A DNA stretch of 64,000 nucleotides from an uncultured Desulfobulbus sp. (GTDB lineage: Bacteria; Desulfobacterota; Desulfobulbia; Desulfobulbales; Desulfobulbaceae), in contig NZ_OY760916.1 of the NCBI RefSeq assembly GCF_963664075.1, forward strand, positions 3,059,001 through 3,123,000, read 5' to 3'. Below are positions 33,912-42,982 of the stretch, piece after piece. Both the position numbers and the translations under genes were made by a program. Numbering within the stretch: position 1 is the first letter of the stretch; each line of letters starts with the position of its first letter. The notes below the pieces were generated by a model. That model saw only the letters and a list, made by a program, of their open reading frames with translations, was not told where the DNA came from and ran no database searches.

Positions 33912-36365
33912 TTATTCAGCAGTCTTTGCTGGCCCTTTTTTCTTGCGGGGCGGAAATTCAAAACTGAGCTTTCCCTTCTCATCAAGGAGCAAAAAGGCGT
34001 CAAAGGGTTTTTTCTTTTTCGAGATGAACCCGGTAATCAGCTCCGTTTTTCCCTGATGCAGGAGCTGGCTGATATGGTCGGGGTCCAGACGTCTGCCCAG
34101 AATCATCTTGGAAATGCGCAGTCCTTTTTTCTTATCCCCCTCCAGGGCGGAATCTGAAAGATACCCTGCGGGTGTTTCAAAAACCTTGGTTTTATCCACC
34201 GGAGAGAGCCCCAGAGGCTCCTGGCCTCGAATGGCATCTAGGTCCAGCTCTTCGGTTGAATCCGCAAAAAGAAACTCCACCTTGGAGTTGGCCAAGTGGA
34301 CCGAGGCAGTGAAGGGCTTGCCTTTCTTGGAGCGAAAATCACTAAAGGGCCCCAGGGTCTTACCTTGAATCAGAGCGACGATCTCATCGTGTTCCATGAT
34401 ACGACCGCCCAGAACTTTCCGAATCATAATCTTTTTATCTTCGGATTCAAAGGCAGTTGCGGTCTCGTAAAAACGAACGCCGTCCACCGGCGAAAACGGG
34501 GCTTCACTGCGTTGTTCCTCGCCACCGGCCTTGACCTTCTCCACAATGGAGCCGGTCATCTCACGGATTTCACTCATGAACTGAGTACGGGTCATGGAGC
34601 CGGAGATGATCTGGTTGAGTTTATACTCCCACTCGCCGGTCAGCTCGGGTGAGGCCAACACATCAATTTTACGTGCCATCAAAAGGCTTAAAAGTTCAAA
34701 GGCCTTGCCTGTGGGGACGAGCTCACGCTGTTCGCGAACGATATACTTCTCATTGAGGAGTTTTTCGATAATGGCCGCCCGCGTTGCCGGGGTTCCCAGG
34801 CCACGCTCTTTCATTGCCTCGGCCAGTTCCTCATCCTCCACCAGTTTTCCAGAATTTTCCATGGCGGAAAGCAGGGTGGCCTCAGAAAATCGTGGTGGTG
34901 GTTTAGTCTCATGTTGCTGCTGTTCGATCTCGCCACAAGCCACCGGCATGTCTTTGGGCAGAGCATCAAGCTCTTTGTCCCCATCGGTGGCAGCCCCGTA
35001 GATCGCCCGCCAGCCCGGCTCAACCAATATCTTGCCTTCGGTGAGGAAGGTCTCTCCGGCAACAAGCGAGTGACGGATGGTGTTATGATAGACCGCCGGC
35101 GGGAAAAAGACCGCAAGGAAACGCTGGACGATCATCTGGTAGATTTTCATCTCCGGCTCGCTCAGGGTCGACGGCAGCCCGGGCGTGGGGATAATGGCAA
35201 AGTGATCAGAGATCTTCTTGTTATTGAAGATCTTCTTGTCTTTTTTCAGGTATTTCTTTTCCAGGGCTTCCCTGGCAAACTGTCCGTACTGCCACTGCTG
35301 TTGTTGGCGAACCACCTTTTCCACGGTGGGAAGATAATCCTCAGGCAGGCAGCGGCTGTCAGTTCGCGGATAGGTAATGAGCTTATGCCGCTCATAGAGA
35401 GCCTGGGCCAGAGCCAGCGTATTTTTTGCAGAAAAACCAAAGCGGCTGTTCGCCTCACGCTGCAGCAGAGTCAAATCGTAAAGCGGCGGCGAGGCGTTGG
35501 TGGATTTTTTATTTTTTTCTTCAACAGTTGCCGCCTGACCACTGCACCGATTGCGAATTTCAGCCGCCTTATCCGCATCCCAAAGCCGATTGCGCCGCCC
35601 ATGGGGCTGGGTTTCATCCTTTTTAAACCCCGGATCGATCCACACCCCCTGGTAGTGCACCGCACCACAGCTGAACTGCGCATGCAGCTCCCAATAGGTT
35701 GTTGGCACAAACTCGCGACGCTCGGATTCTCTTTTCACCAGCATGGAAAGAGTCGGCGTCTGCACTCGACCACAGGGTGTTTTCTTAAAACCGCCAAAGC
35801 GAGAATTATAGCAGGTCAAGGCTCGGGTGGCGTTTATCCCGATGAGCCAGTCCGCCTCAGAACGGCAGAGGGCGGTGTCCTCCAAGGGAAGCATTTCGTC
35901 ATTATCTTTGAGACGCGCCAGCCCTTCACGAATGGCATCAAGGGTCATGGACTGGAGCCAAAGCCGTTTGATCTGCTTGCCATCGACACTGCGGGTATGT
36001 GCCTGTTTGAGAATATACTTAAAGATCAATTCTCCTTCGCGCCCGGCGTCACATCCATTGACGATCACGTCCACATCGCGGCGACGGATGAGCTTACTGA
36101 GGGCATTGAACTGCGTTTTGGTATTGGGAAGCACAGCCAGGGGAAACTCTTCGGGCAAAATGGGCAGATTATCCAGGGTCCACTTTTGAAAGGCTGGATT
36201 AATCTCTTCCGGATAGGCTATGGAAACCAGATGGCCGATGGCATAGGAGATGACATAGGCATCGCTTTCATAGTGCGTTTTGACGTTTTTAAATTTGCCT
36301 GGAAGAGCCTTGACAATGTCAGCGGCAACGCTTGGCTTTTCGGCAATAATCAGTGTTTTTCCCAT
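33912..36365 (-). CDS. topB: DNA topoisomerase III, type IA
   Basis: 817 aa. Toprim domain with IAEKPSVAADIVKAL and CDAGREGELIFKYIL; the catalytic Tyr lies in LITYPRTDSRCL, and CGRVQTPTLSMLVKRE is typical of TopB. The C-terminal roughly 200 residues hold two or three repeats of the topoisomerase C-terminal type (GKTLGPFSDFRSKKGKPFTA and a second GKTELITGFISKKKKPFDA) rather than Cys4 zinc fingers, ending in a basic tail (RKKKGPAKTAE). It relaxes and decatenates single-stranded-containing DNA. Longer than E. coli TopB because of these repeats. First gene of a likely topB-rsfS-gpmI unit. Confidence 0.93.
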   Translation of the reverse strand: MGKTLIIAEKPSVAADIVKALPGKFKNVKTHYESDAYVISYAIGHLVSIAYPEEINPAFQKWTLDNLPILPEEFPLAVLPNTKTQFNALSKLIRRRDVDVIVNGCDAGREGELIFKYILKQAHTRSVDGKQIKRLWLQSMTLDAIREGLARLKDNDEMLPLEDTALCRSEADWLIGINATRALTCYNSRFGGFKKTPCGRVQTPTLSMLVKRESERREFVPTTYWELHAQFSCGAVHYQGVWIDPGFKKDETQPHGRRNRLWDADKAAEIRNRCSGQAATVEEKNKKSTNASPPLYDLTLLQREANSRFGFSAKNTLALAQALYERHKLITYPRTDSRCLPEDYLPTVEKVVRQQQQWQYGQFAREALEKKYLKKDKKIFNNKKISDHFAIIPTPGLPSTLSEPEMKIYQMIVQRFLAVFFPPAVYHNTIRHSLVAGETFLTEGKILVEPGWRAIYGAATDGDKELDALPKDMPVACGEIEQQQHETKPPPRFSEATLLSAMENSGKLVEDEELAEAMKERGLGTPATRAAIIEKLLNEKYIVREQRELVPTGKAFELLSLLMARKIDVLASPELTGEWEYKLNQIISGSMTRTQFMSEIREMTGSIVEKVKAGGEEQRSEAPFSPVDGVRFYETATAFESEDKKIMIRKVLGGRIMEHDEIVALIQGKTLGPFSDFRSKKGKPFTASVHLANSKVEFLFADSTEELDLDAIRGQEPLGLSPVDKTKVFETPAGYLSDSALEGDKKKGLRISKMILGRRLDPDHISQLLHQGKTELITGFISKKKKPFDAFLLLDEKGKLSFEFPPRKKKGPAKTAE

Positions 36366-36383
36366 AGAGTGGTTGGTTTGACC

Positions 36384-36983
36384 TTACTTTATCGAATCGG
36401 TTAAAAATTTCTTTAAACTCGCGTGCCACCGATCCGGTTGCTCTAAATAGCAGGGATGCGGAGCCTGGGGATAGATCTCTCGCCTGGCCTCAGCACACTC
36501 GTTCAGTAAAATATCACTGTTGGCAATGGGGGAGACCTGATCCTCTTCGCCCCAGATCACGAGGACCGGAGCTGCGATACGAGACAGTTTTGTTCGGTTT
36601 TCCTCAACCCCTACGGGTCCAACAACAACCATTTTTTTGACTATCTCGGGATGGCTGATAGCAAATTCCAGGGCGATACGCCCCCCCATTGAAGGACCAA
36701 TCAGGATGATCTGGGAAAGCCCAAGCTGGCTGATCAGCTTGGTCAGCACCTCTTCTGGCGGCAGGACATTCGCTGCACTTTTGCCAAATCCCGGCATATC
36801 AATAGCCAACGCATGCCCCCCCAGGCCTGCCAACGCTTCAAGCGTTCCCAACTCCCGCCAGGTTTCGGCCTGGAATTTCATTCCGTGTAAGAGAACAACC
36901 GTAGCCCCATCCTGGGGTCCAGCCTCCAGTGCGTGAAGAGTGCAGCCGTCTAAATCAAAATTCTTTTCGATGATTTGTGCCAT
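36384..36983 (-). CDS. Alpha/beta hydrolase, ABHD14-like
   Basis: 199 aa, small for the fold. Nucleophile elbow GPSMGG (Ser), acidic residue in VIWGEEDQVSP and His in QAPHPCYLEQP form a plausible triad; VLLHGMKFQAETW holds the oxyanion region. Small hydrolases of this architecture resemble ABHD14/CIB proteins, some of which act as lysine deacetylases in eukaryotes; the bacterial substrate is unknown. ATG 36983 has GGGAGG at good spacing. It ends 18 nt upstream of topB and could be co-transcribed with it. Confidence 0.82.
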   Translation of the reverse strand: MAQIIEKNFDLDGCTLHALEAGPQDGATVVLLHGMKFQAETWRELGTLEALAGLGGHALAIDMPGFGKSAANVLPPEEVLTKLISQLGLSQIILIGPSMGGRIALEFAISHPEIVKKMVVVGPVGVEENRTKLSRIAAPVLVIWGEEDQVSPIANSDILLNECAEARREIYPQAPHPCYLEQPDRWHASLKKFLTDSIK

Positions 36984-37152
36984 ACATTCCTCCCTTGGGC
37001 TGTGAATAGGTGCGGTTCATGCTCAGGTAAAAGACAGCGACAGAAGTAAGCGAGAAGCATGGCTTTGTCAACGACGAGAAGACTTTCTTCCAAGCTCTCT
37101 TCACTGTCTCTTGGAGTGAAAGGAAAGGCAACATGCCCTTCAGCCCCTTGGA

Positions 37153-37198
37153 AATCAAGCAATAAAGCCCCCCCGCCAAAGGCAGGAAGGGCTTGATT
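37153..37198 (-). terminator. Terminator of the TPR lipoprotein gene
   Basis: AATCAAGC (37153-37160) pairs with GCTTGATT (37191-37198), enclosing a GC-rich inner stem (GCCCCCCCGCC / GGCAGGAAGGGC). On the minus strand the inner stem is followed by TTTATTGCTTGATT. It lies about 65 nt past the lipoprotein stop. Confidence 0.65.
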
Positions 37199-37260
37199 GT
37201 GTTGTTATTTTTTCTGCTCTTGGGATGAGCGACGTCTATCAAAATCCTCTCTTGCCCTCT

Positions 37261-38847
37261 TTATTGCTCAAGCGCACTTAAATCTGCATTGATTCGGGCA
37301 AGGTTTCGTTGCACCTTCTCTTCAAGTCCGGATTGAGGGTATTTACTCAAAATACTGTGGAGAAGATCGCGGGACCCCAGCAGCATCTTGCGTTTTTCAT
37401 CCTTATCGCGGCTGCTATTCGCCCGCACAAAAAGCTCAGCAGCTTTCTGGCGAAGCGCCTGCCCCGCTTTCCTTGAAGCCTCGGCGACTTTATTTTCAGC
37501 CTGGGGAGCAAGGGAGGTCCCCTGAAGTTGCTGCAACTGGGTAATGGCCTGGTCGTACTCTTTAGCGTCGAGCAAGGCCACACCCTTATTAAATTCGGCC
37601 TGCAGAGCCTGGTCAGCACTTAAAACATCGGTTCCCCCGCTGACAGCTCCCCCTGTAGCACCATCCCCGCCGGTGGCTGGAGTCTGTTGCGCAGGCAACT
37701 TTTCACTTCCAGAGAGAGCCTGAACATTCGCGTCAGGGGCAGACACGTTCTGTTGCCCAAGGCTTCGATTCAACCAGGCATTGGACTGGTCGCGTGCACT
37801 TTTGTTGAGGTATCCCACATTAGGTGCCATGGTGGTGTACGGGTGCTGCTGGCGAAAGGCATTGACGGACTCACTGAAGTTCAAGCCATCACGCCGGGGC
37901 ACAAAACTCAGATAATTTTTCAGCAGCTGGGCAAAACCTCCCAACTCACCTGGCGGGACTACACCTGGTTGCAGGGCAGCTAATTGGAGAGCAGCCCACT
38001 CATCTTGATGGGCCCCCTTATCAATGGATACCCGAATGACTTCCTCATATTTTTTTCGGGCGTCATCATAGGCTCCCCGAGTAAAATCAAGATCAGCAAC
38101 GAGCTGTATCAAAGGCAACAGGATGGCCTGCTGATCTGGCCGCTGGCGCACAGACTCAAGCAACGGAGTCAGTACCTGCAAGGCAGTATCATACTGATGA
38201 TTTTTCACCAGTGCCTGCCCGTACCACAGGCTCGTTTCTGCAGAGGGGATGGCACCCGGGATGCGGACCATCTGATTATAGAGCGTAATCACCTGGTCAT
38301 AGTCTTGCTGCTCTACCGCTGCCTGAATTCGAGGATCGACAGGTTGCACCGCTGTATTTGTTTGTCCCTTCTGGAGCTGTGCCAGCAGTTTTCCGCAGTT
38401 GCCCTCAAGATAGTCAATATCCTGCTGATTGAGTCGTAACAGAGAGTTCGCGGCCAGAAGTTTTGCAGCTTCGATATGCGTCTGTTCCTTAAGTTGCTGC
38501 TGTAACGAGGTGTATTCCAGAAGAATATCCTGCAATTGCGCCTGACACTGATTGACCTGATTTTGCTCTTGCGTTGAGAGCCCTCTGGTGGCACCGCTTC
38601 GCTCAAGATCCTGCCAGCGCTGTAGTTTCTCCTGATACGCATACATTCGGGTATTGATGGAGGTCATCGTCGCCAAAAGCACATCACCGCCACTACCTTG
38701 TTCCTGCTGCGCCATGGCTGCTTCACGCTCGGCACGCGCCTGGTAAGGGTCAATGTAACGGCCCGTGGAAACACAGCCGGACACCAAGGCACCACAGAGA
38801 CAAGACGCGACCAATAGAGTACGATAAGAAATCTTCTCAACAGACAT
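37261..38847 (-). CDS. TPR-containing lipoprotein
   Basis: 528 aa from ATG 38847 (MSVEKIS). The signal peptide ends in a lipobox, LVSGC, so Cys near residue 25 is predicted to be lipidated; the residue after it is Val, compatible with outer-membrane sorting. The rest is helical: a Gln-rich N-terminal half (residues 35-160, coiled-coil-like), a TPR-like middle (DQVITLYNQMVRIPG; YGQALVKNHQYDTALQVLTP; FTRGAYDDARKKYEEVI) and a second TPR block near the end (GVALLDAKEYDQAITQLQQL). It lies immediately downstream of the giant PBP gene on the same strand, a position that suggests an LpoA-like PBP partner; this is inference. Confidence 0.75.
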   Translation of the reverse strand: MSVEKISYRTLLVASCLCGALVSGCVSTGRYIDPYQARAEREAAMAQQEQGSGGDVLLATMTSINTRMYAYQEKLQRWQDLERSGATRGLSTQEQNQVNQCQAQLQDILLEYTSLQQQLKEQTHIEAAKLLAANSLLRLNQQDIDYLEGNCGKLLAQLQKGQTNTAVQPVDPRIQAAVEQQDYDQVITLYNQMVRIPGAIPSAETSLWYGQALVKNHQYDTALQVLTPLLESVRQRPDQQAILLPLIQLVADLDFTRGAYDDARKKYEEVIRVSIDKGAHQDEWAALQLAALQPGVVPPGELGGFAQLLKNYLSFVPRRDGLNFSESVNAFRQQHPYTTMAPNVGYLNKSARDQSNAWLNRSLGQQNVSAPDANVQALSGSEKLPAQQTPATGGDGATGGAVSGGTDVLSADQALQAEFNKGVALLDAKEYDQAITQLQQLQGTSLAPQAENKVAEASRKAGQALRQKAAELFVRANSSRDKDEKRKMLLGSRDLLHSILSKYPQSGLEEKVQRNLARINADLSALEQ

Positions 38848-39042
38848 AATAGACAAGGGGATATGGGTTGTTAATTGGGCAAGATCTGAGGGCATTCGCC
38901 AGTTCACCAGAGGCATAACTGGGCAGCTTTGGGGAAGACCACATACAATTTGGGCCCAACCATAGCAAATAAGCCAGAGAGGAACAAATGCTTTCTGCTG
39001 CTTCCAACAAAAAGATCAAACGCCCATTTCTAGGGAAAAGCG

Positions 39043-42000
39043 TCATTCTCTATTTTTCCAAAAGGGCATAAAAGTCCTCTCCGGTTCAAAGGTCCCTGCC
39101 GCATCAACCTCGCCAAAACTCAAACTGGCAGGACGTCGAGGAGGGCTATTTTGACGGTAGACCCGGGCACCATAGACCACCGCACCACCTGCTCCCGGAT
39201 CGACCGGGACAAAAACCTGGCCTAATTCGGGGTACTGCAGATTCAACCCGTTAAACTTGAGATCAATGGGATCGATCCGATCAGCGACCTTTTCCATCTC
39301 CAGGATCCCCTGGGCAATATCACACCAGACAGGCAGTGCTCCTTGCGCACCGCTGACTCGATAACGCCCTTTCACCATGGGCATATTAGCATCAAAACCA
39401 GTATAAACGCCGACTACATAGCCAGACTGCAGGTTCAAACCCGACTGATCAGGGGCCAACACCGGCACGTAACCGAGAAAGGCGGCGTTCCGATAATCAT
39501 TGGCAGTACCCGTTTTTCCCAATAAAGGGTAATGCTGTCGCAGGGAGGCAAACATTTTCTCACGCCCCTCATCCGAGCTGGTGAGTTTGACATGACTCAA
39601 GGCGTAGCGACCGGTGCCATGCATAATGACATTTTCTAAAATATTGCTGACAGCAGCAGAGCTTTTAGGATCAACCACCCGGGTGGGGTAAGGCTCACGT
39701 GCATACACCACTCGACCATCTGGGGCCTCGATACGCTCAATAATGGAGGCAGCATCTGGATCAACATGCCCGTCCAGCTCAGCCATAGCCATGGTCCCTG
39801 CATCCGCGGCATCATAACGGCTCCCGGTAACCATGGATTCATAAAGGCGAGTCACCTCGGAAAGCGACACCACATTTGCCCCCAGCACCATGGAAAGCAC
39901 CGGCTTAAAATTGCTTTCGATACCGCAGGCCTTGGCAAACTGCACCATATACTGCAGGCCAAGCATGACCCGAAACTCCTGGATCTTGCTGAGCACCTCA
40001 AAGGAGTAAGGTGGCTCCCCCCCCACCTTGGCCCGCTCTCGTCCCATCTGCTTTTCAATCTGTTCAAGGGTGAGCGGGGAAATTTCTCCTTCGAGCACGA
40101 CCTGAGAGCGCCAGAACTCATCGTAGCGCCCGGGGGCGAGAGATATAAGGTATTCTGAGAGCGTGGTGGCATCCACAATACTCCATTCAGGAGGCAACTC
40201 TTTTTTCAGGGTATAAATGAACAGCCCCTCTTCATTGCGAACAAGTCGCCCATTATCACTCAGGACAGCGGCTTCTGGATTATCAAAGGCACTGTCGGCA
40301 TCAATCAGGAGCGGTCCCTGCAATGGAGATTGGCGAAATAACGCCAAGCGGGGCACCATAGTCTGAAGCTGGTTGAATTCCTTCAAGCTGAGTTTTTCAG
40401 CGCGAGTATACTCTTCAAGACGCCCATCAAAGAGCAGATCCGGTTTCAAAGCAACAAGTGCAGCCTTATAGGCGGCCTGGTCCAAGGCCTGATCAGTGAC
40501 AAGGACGCCAAAATCATCACGCATCCGCTTCTGGTAATGCGAGTAGGATTCGACCTCTCCGTTGTGCAGCCGTGGGGCCATATCCACGTGCGCAGCCAAC
40601 TCTTTAAGTTCAGCAGGACTGAGGTGATCGGTAAGGTGGTACAAAAGCCAAACAGAGGCCACATTTTCCGAGGTAACACCGGCCCAGCTGAGGCTGATTT
40701 CATCAAAGGGACTTTTATGAGCAGGCTGAGGGGTGTACTCTTCGCGCATGAAGGTAAAGGTTTGCGGTTCGTTATCAATCAGATCGACCGAACTCCATCC
40801 CAGCTGAAGTGCGGCTGTGAAAAGAAAGGTTTTGAATGTGGAGCCCATGATGCGTTTGGCCGTCGTAGCCCGGTTGTAGTCGGTGTTGGACATGCCTCCA
40901 CCCATTGCACGCATTGCCCCTTCCTGCAGTACATAGGCTGCCCCTTGGACTTGAGGATACTTTTCCAGGCTGAGAATAAGCGATTGGTCCTCATTGACCT
41001 TGGCAATGGAGACATACACACGGTCACCAACCTGAAGCTGGCTGATAAGTTTTCGCCGATCTGCAGATTTCGCTTTTCGAGCTCCACGGGTGTAAAGAAC
41101 GTAGCCTCCCAACAGGCGATCCAGCCCTTCACTGGTGATGACTCCGCTGCTGCTTCCCCGTTTGAGTTCCACCCCGACCTGGTCACCTTGTTGAGGGTCG
41201 CTGCTTACCGAAGAGATAGTTCCAAAAACAAAATCACCTGCCCGCAGACTGTCATCTCCTGTATAGCGCAATGCACCATACTCTTTTTGCACCGTGTCAC
41301 GTTCATATCCGCGCAGCTGGACATCAAGCAAGGAAAGTTGGCTGCGCAGAGCTTGCAAGGTCTTCGCCTGCAATTTTTTATCAAGCGAAGTAATGATGTG
41401 CGCGCCAGAGGTAGAGATGTTTGAGATGCCGTTTTCCTCGAGTGCATCCATGATAAAGGGTGTTTCCAACCCCTCATTGACCAGATCCATCACCGTGCTG
41501 CGGGCATAGGACATACGCCCTTGATTAAATTGTAACTCAGCCAGATCAACTTGGTTATAGGCATCAGCAGAGAGAGAGCCAGCCTTGCGCATCTTTTTTA
41601 AAACGTAGGTAATGCGCTCTTCATCACGGAGACGCACCTCCTGGGCATTTTCCCGATTCTTTCGCAGAAACGGGTTGTAATAGTTGGGGCGCTTGACGCT
41701 GCCTGCAATAAATGCGCATTCAAGAAGATTCAGATCCTGGGGCTTTTTGTTGAAATAATAACGTGCGGCAACCCCGAGTCCATGTCCGTTACCGCTGACA
41801 AAGAACTGGTTACAATAAAATTCCAGGATTTTCTCTTTGCTGTAGCGATGCTCAAGCCGAAGCGCATACAGCAGCTCTTTCAACTTGGCTTGAAGAGAGC
41901 GGGACTCGCGTTTAAAAAGATTCTTTGCAGTTTGTTGGGTGATAGTGCTGCCTCCCTGAACCACACGACCAGCTCGAAGGTTGGCCACCATTGCTCGCAG

Positions 42001-42321
42001 GATACCCGGAATATCGACGCCAAAATGCTTAAAATATTCGTCATCTTCTGAGGCAACCAGGGCATTGACAAAATTCAGGGGAATGTCTTCATAATTCAGG
42101 TACTGGCGATGAATGCCCTCAAATAACACCCCAATCTTTGTCTCGCCATCCCGATAATACACCGGACTTTCACGACTAAGAATGGCGGCAATGGCAGATT
42201 CTTCCATTTCAGGACAGGGTTGGAGGACGATCAAATAATAGAGTCCTGCGCCTCCGAGGACTCCGGCCAGCAGTCCGCTGAATACAAGCGTCAAGAAACA
42301 GTACTTAAAAAATTTGAGCAT
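39043..42321 (-). CDS. Giant class A penicillin-binding protein
   Basis: 1092 aa. An N-terminal membrane segment (about 8-32) is followed by a GT51 domain with ASEDDEYFKHFGVD (catalytic Glu), GGSTITQQTAKNLFKRES and FYCNQFFVSGNGHGLGVAARYYF. An OB-like insertion (about 350-450, GDFVFGTISSVSSDPQQGDQ) leads into the transpeptidase domain: active Ser in MGSTFKTFLF (about 495), SEN in TSENVASVW (about 551) and KTGTA (about 936). The distance between SEN and KTG is about 385 residues, roughly twice that of ordinary PBP1A, so a large acidic insertion sits inside the transpeptidase domain. It is followed by the TPR lipoprotein gene after 195 bp. Confidence 0.88.
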   Translation of the reverse strand: MLKFFKYCFLTLVFSGLLAGVLGGAGLYYLIVLQPCPEMEESAIAAILSRESPVYYRDGETKIGVLFEGIHRQYLNYEDIPLNFVNALVASEDDEYFKHFGVDIPGILRAMVANLRAGRVVQGGSTITQQTAKNLFKRESRSLQAKLKELLYALRLEHRYSKEKILEFYCNQFFVSGNGHGLGVAARYYFNKKPQDLNLLECAFIAGSVKRPNYYNPFLRKNRENAQEVRLRDEERITYVLKKMRKAGSLSADAYNQVDLAELQFNQGRMSYARSTVMDLVNEGLETPFIMDALEENGISNISTSGAHIITSLDKKLQAKTLQALRSQLSLLDVQLRGYERDTVQKEYGALRYTGDDSLRAGDFVFGTISSVSSDPQQGDQVGVELKRGSSSGVITSEGLDRLLGGYVLYTRGARKAKSADRRKLISQLQVGDRVYVSIAKVNEDQSLILSLEKYPQVQGAAYVLQEGAMRAMGGGMSNTDYNRATTAKRIMGSTFKTFLFTAALQLGWSSVDLIDNEPQTFTFMREEYTPQPAHKSPFDEISLSWAGVTSENVASVWLLYHLTDHLSPAELKELAAHVDMAPRLHNGEVESYSHYQKRMRDDFGVLVTDQALDQAAYKAALVALKPDLLFDGRLEEYTRAEKLSLKEFNQLQTMVPRLALFRQSPLQGPLLIDADSAFDNPEAAVLSDNGRLVRNEEGLFIYTLKKELPPEWSIVDATTLSEYLISLAPGRYDEFWRSQVVLEGEISPLTLEQIEKQMGRERAKVGGEPPYSFEVLSKIQEFRVMLGLQYMVQFAKACGIESNFKPVLSMVLGANVVSLSEVTRLYESMVTGSRYDAADAGTMAMAELDGHVDPDAASIIERIEAPDGRVVYAREPYPTRVVDPKSSAAVSNILENVIMHGTGRYALSHVKLTSSDEGREKMFASLRQHYPLLGKTGTANDYRNAAFLGYVPVLAPDQSGLNLQSGYVVGVYTGFDANMPMVKGRYRVSGAQGALPVWCDIAQGILEMEKVADRIDPIDLKFNGLNLQYPELGQVFVPVDPGAGGAVVYGARVYRQNSPPRRPASLSFGEVDAAGTFEPERTFMPFWKNRE

Positions 42322-42982
42322 GATGACAATGAAATAGATGTGAAGAGCCTTTGACTCGACTCTGGGATTAATGTTCCTGATTATTCAAGGGCGCTGCTTC
42401 CCCTCAAGGGGGGGCAAAAACGACTGAGCCGAAGAGAGACGGCATCTCTGAATAAAGGGTGTTTTGAACACGTTGAATTTTCGAGATACCCTCAAGTGGA
42501 ACCTCAAAGGAGCAGAATACCAGACTCAAGATTCGACAGAAAGAAAAACCTATTTTTACGCCATTGATTAAAATTTTTTTTTGTCGGCAATTACCTACAG
42601 TTATCATTTTTACTGTCTCTCCAAACTCCGCGGTTCGATCAGTAGACAGATCTTGGCTTCAGCTAGAGGGGCATTTTGACCAAAATATAATTTTTTGAAT
42701 AACAATAATTTATAACTATTTCGGACTCCAATACGGCAGCGCCTGTTAATTGGCCGACAACGCCCTCTCACCAATCCGTATTTTCGGAAAAAATTAGTTA
42801 TTCAGCGAATTAGCGCCCCCCTCTCACTCCGAATACTCTGGTATCAAAGACTTTTTCTTGTTTTCCTTCAAAATTTAATGTTAAAGAAAATATTCTTTTA
42901 AAATTTGTGTTCATCATGTCGTTGATCGCAGAAAGCCAATTTCCCCTCATTGCAGCCCTGCTGCATAGACCGGACATAAATT
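42322..42982. other. Divergent intergenic region, AT-rich
   Basis: 661 bases between the giant PBP gene (minus) and the mltD-like gene (plus). Six-frame reading gives no credible protein. The segments 42560-42580 and 42680-42720 are very AT-rich and probably carry the two divergent promoters. I see no strong hairpin, repeat copy or RNA gene here; the length is unusual for this window. Confidence 0.5.

Noticed and set aside
34911-36404. Plus-strand open frame of 497 aa opposite topB
   Set aside because: Antisense of a gene with complete type IA topoisomerase motifs; no start signal or family match.
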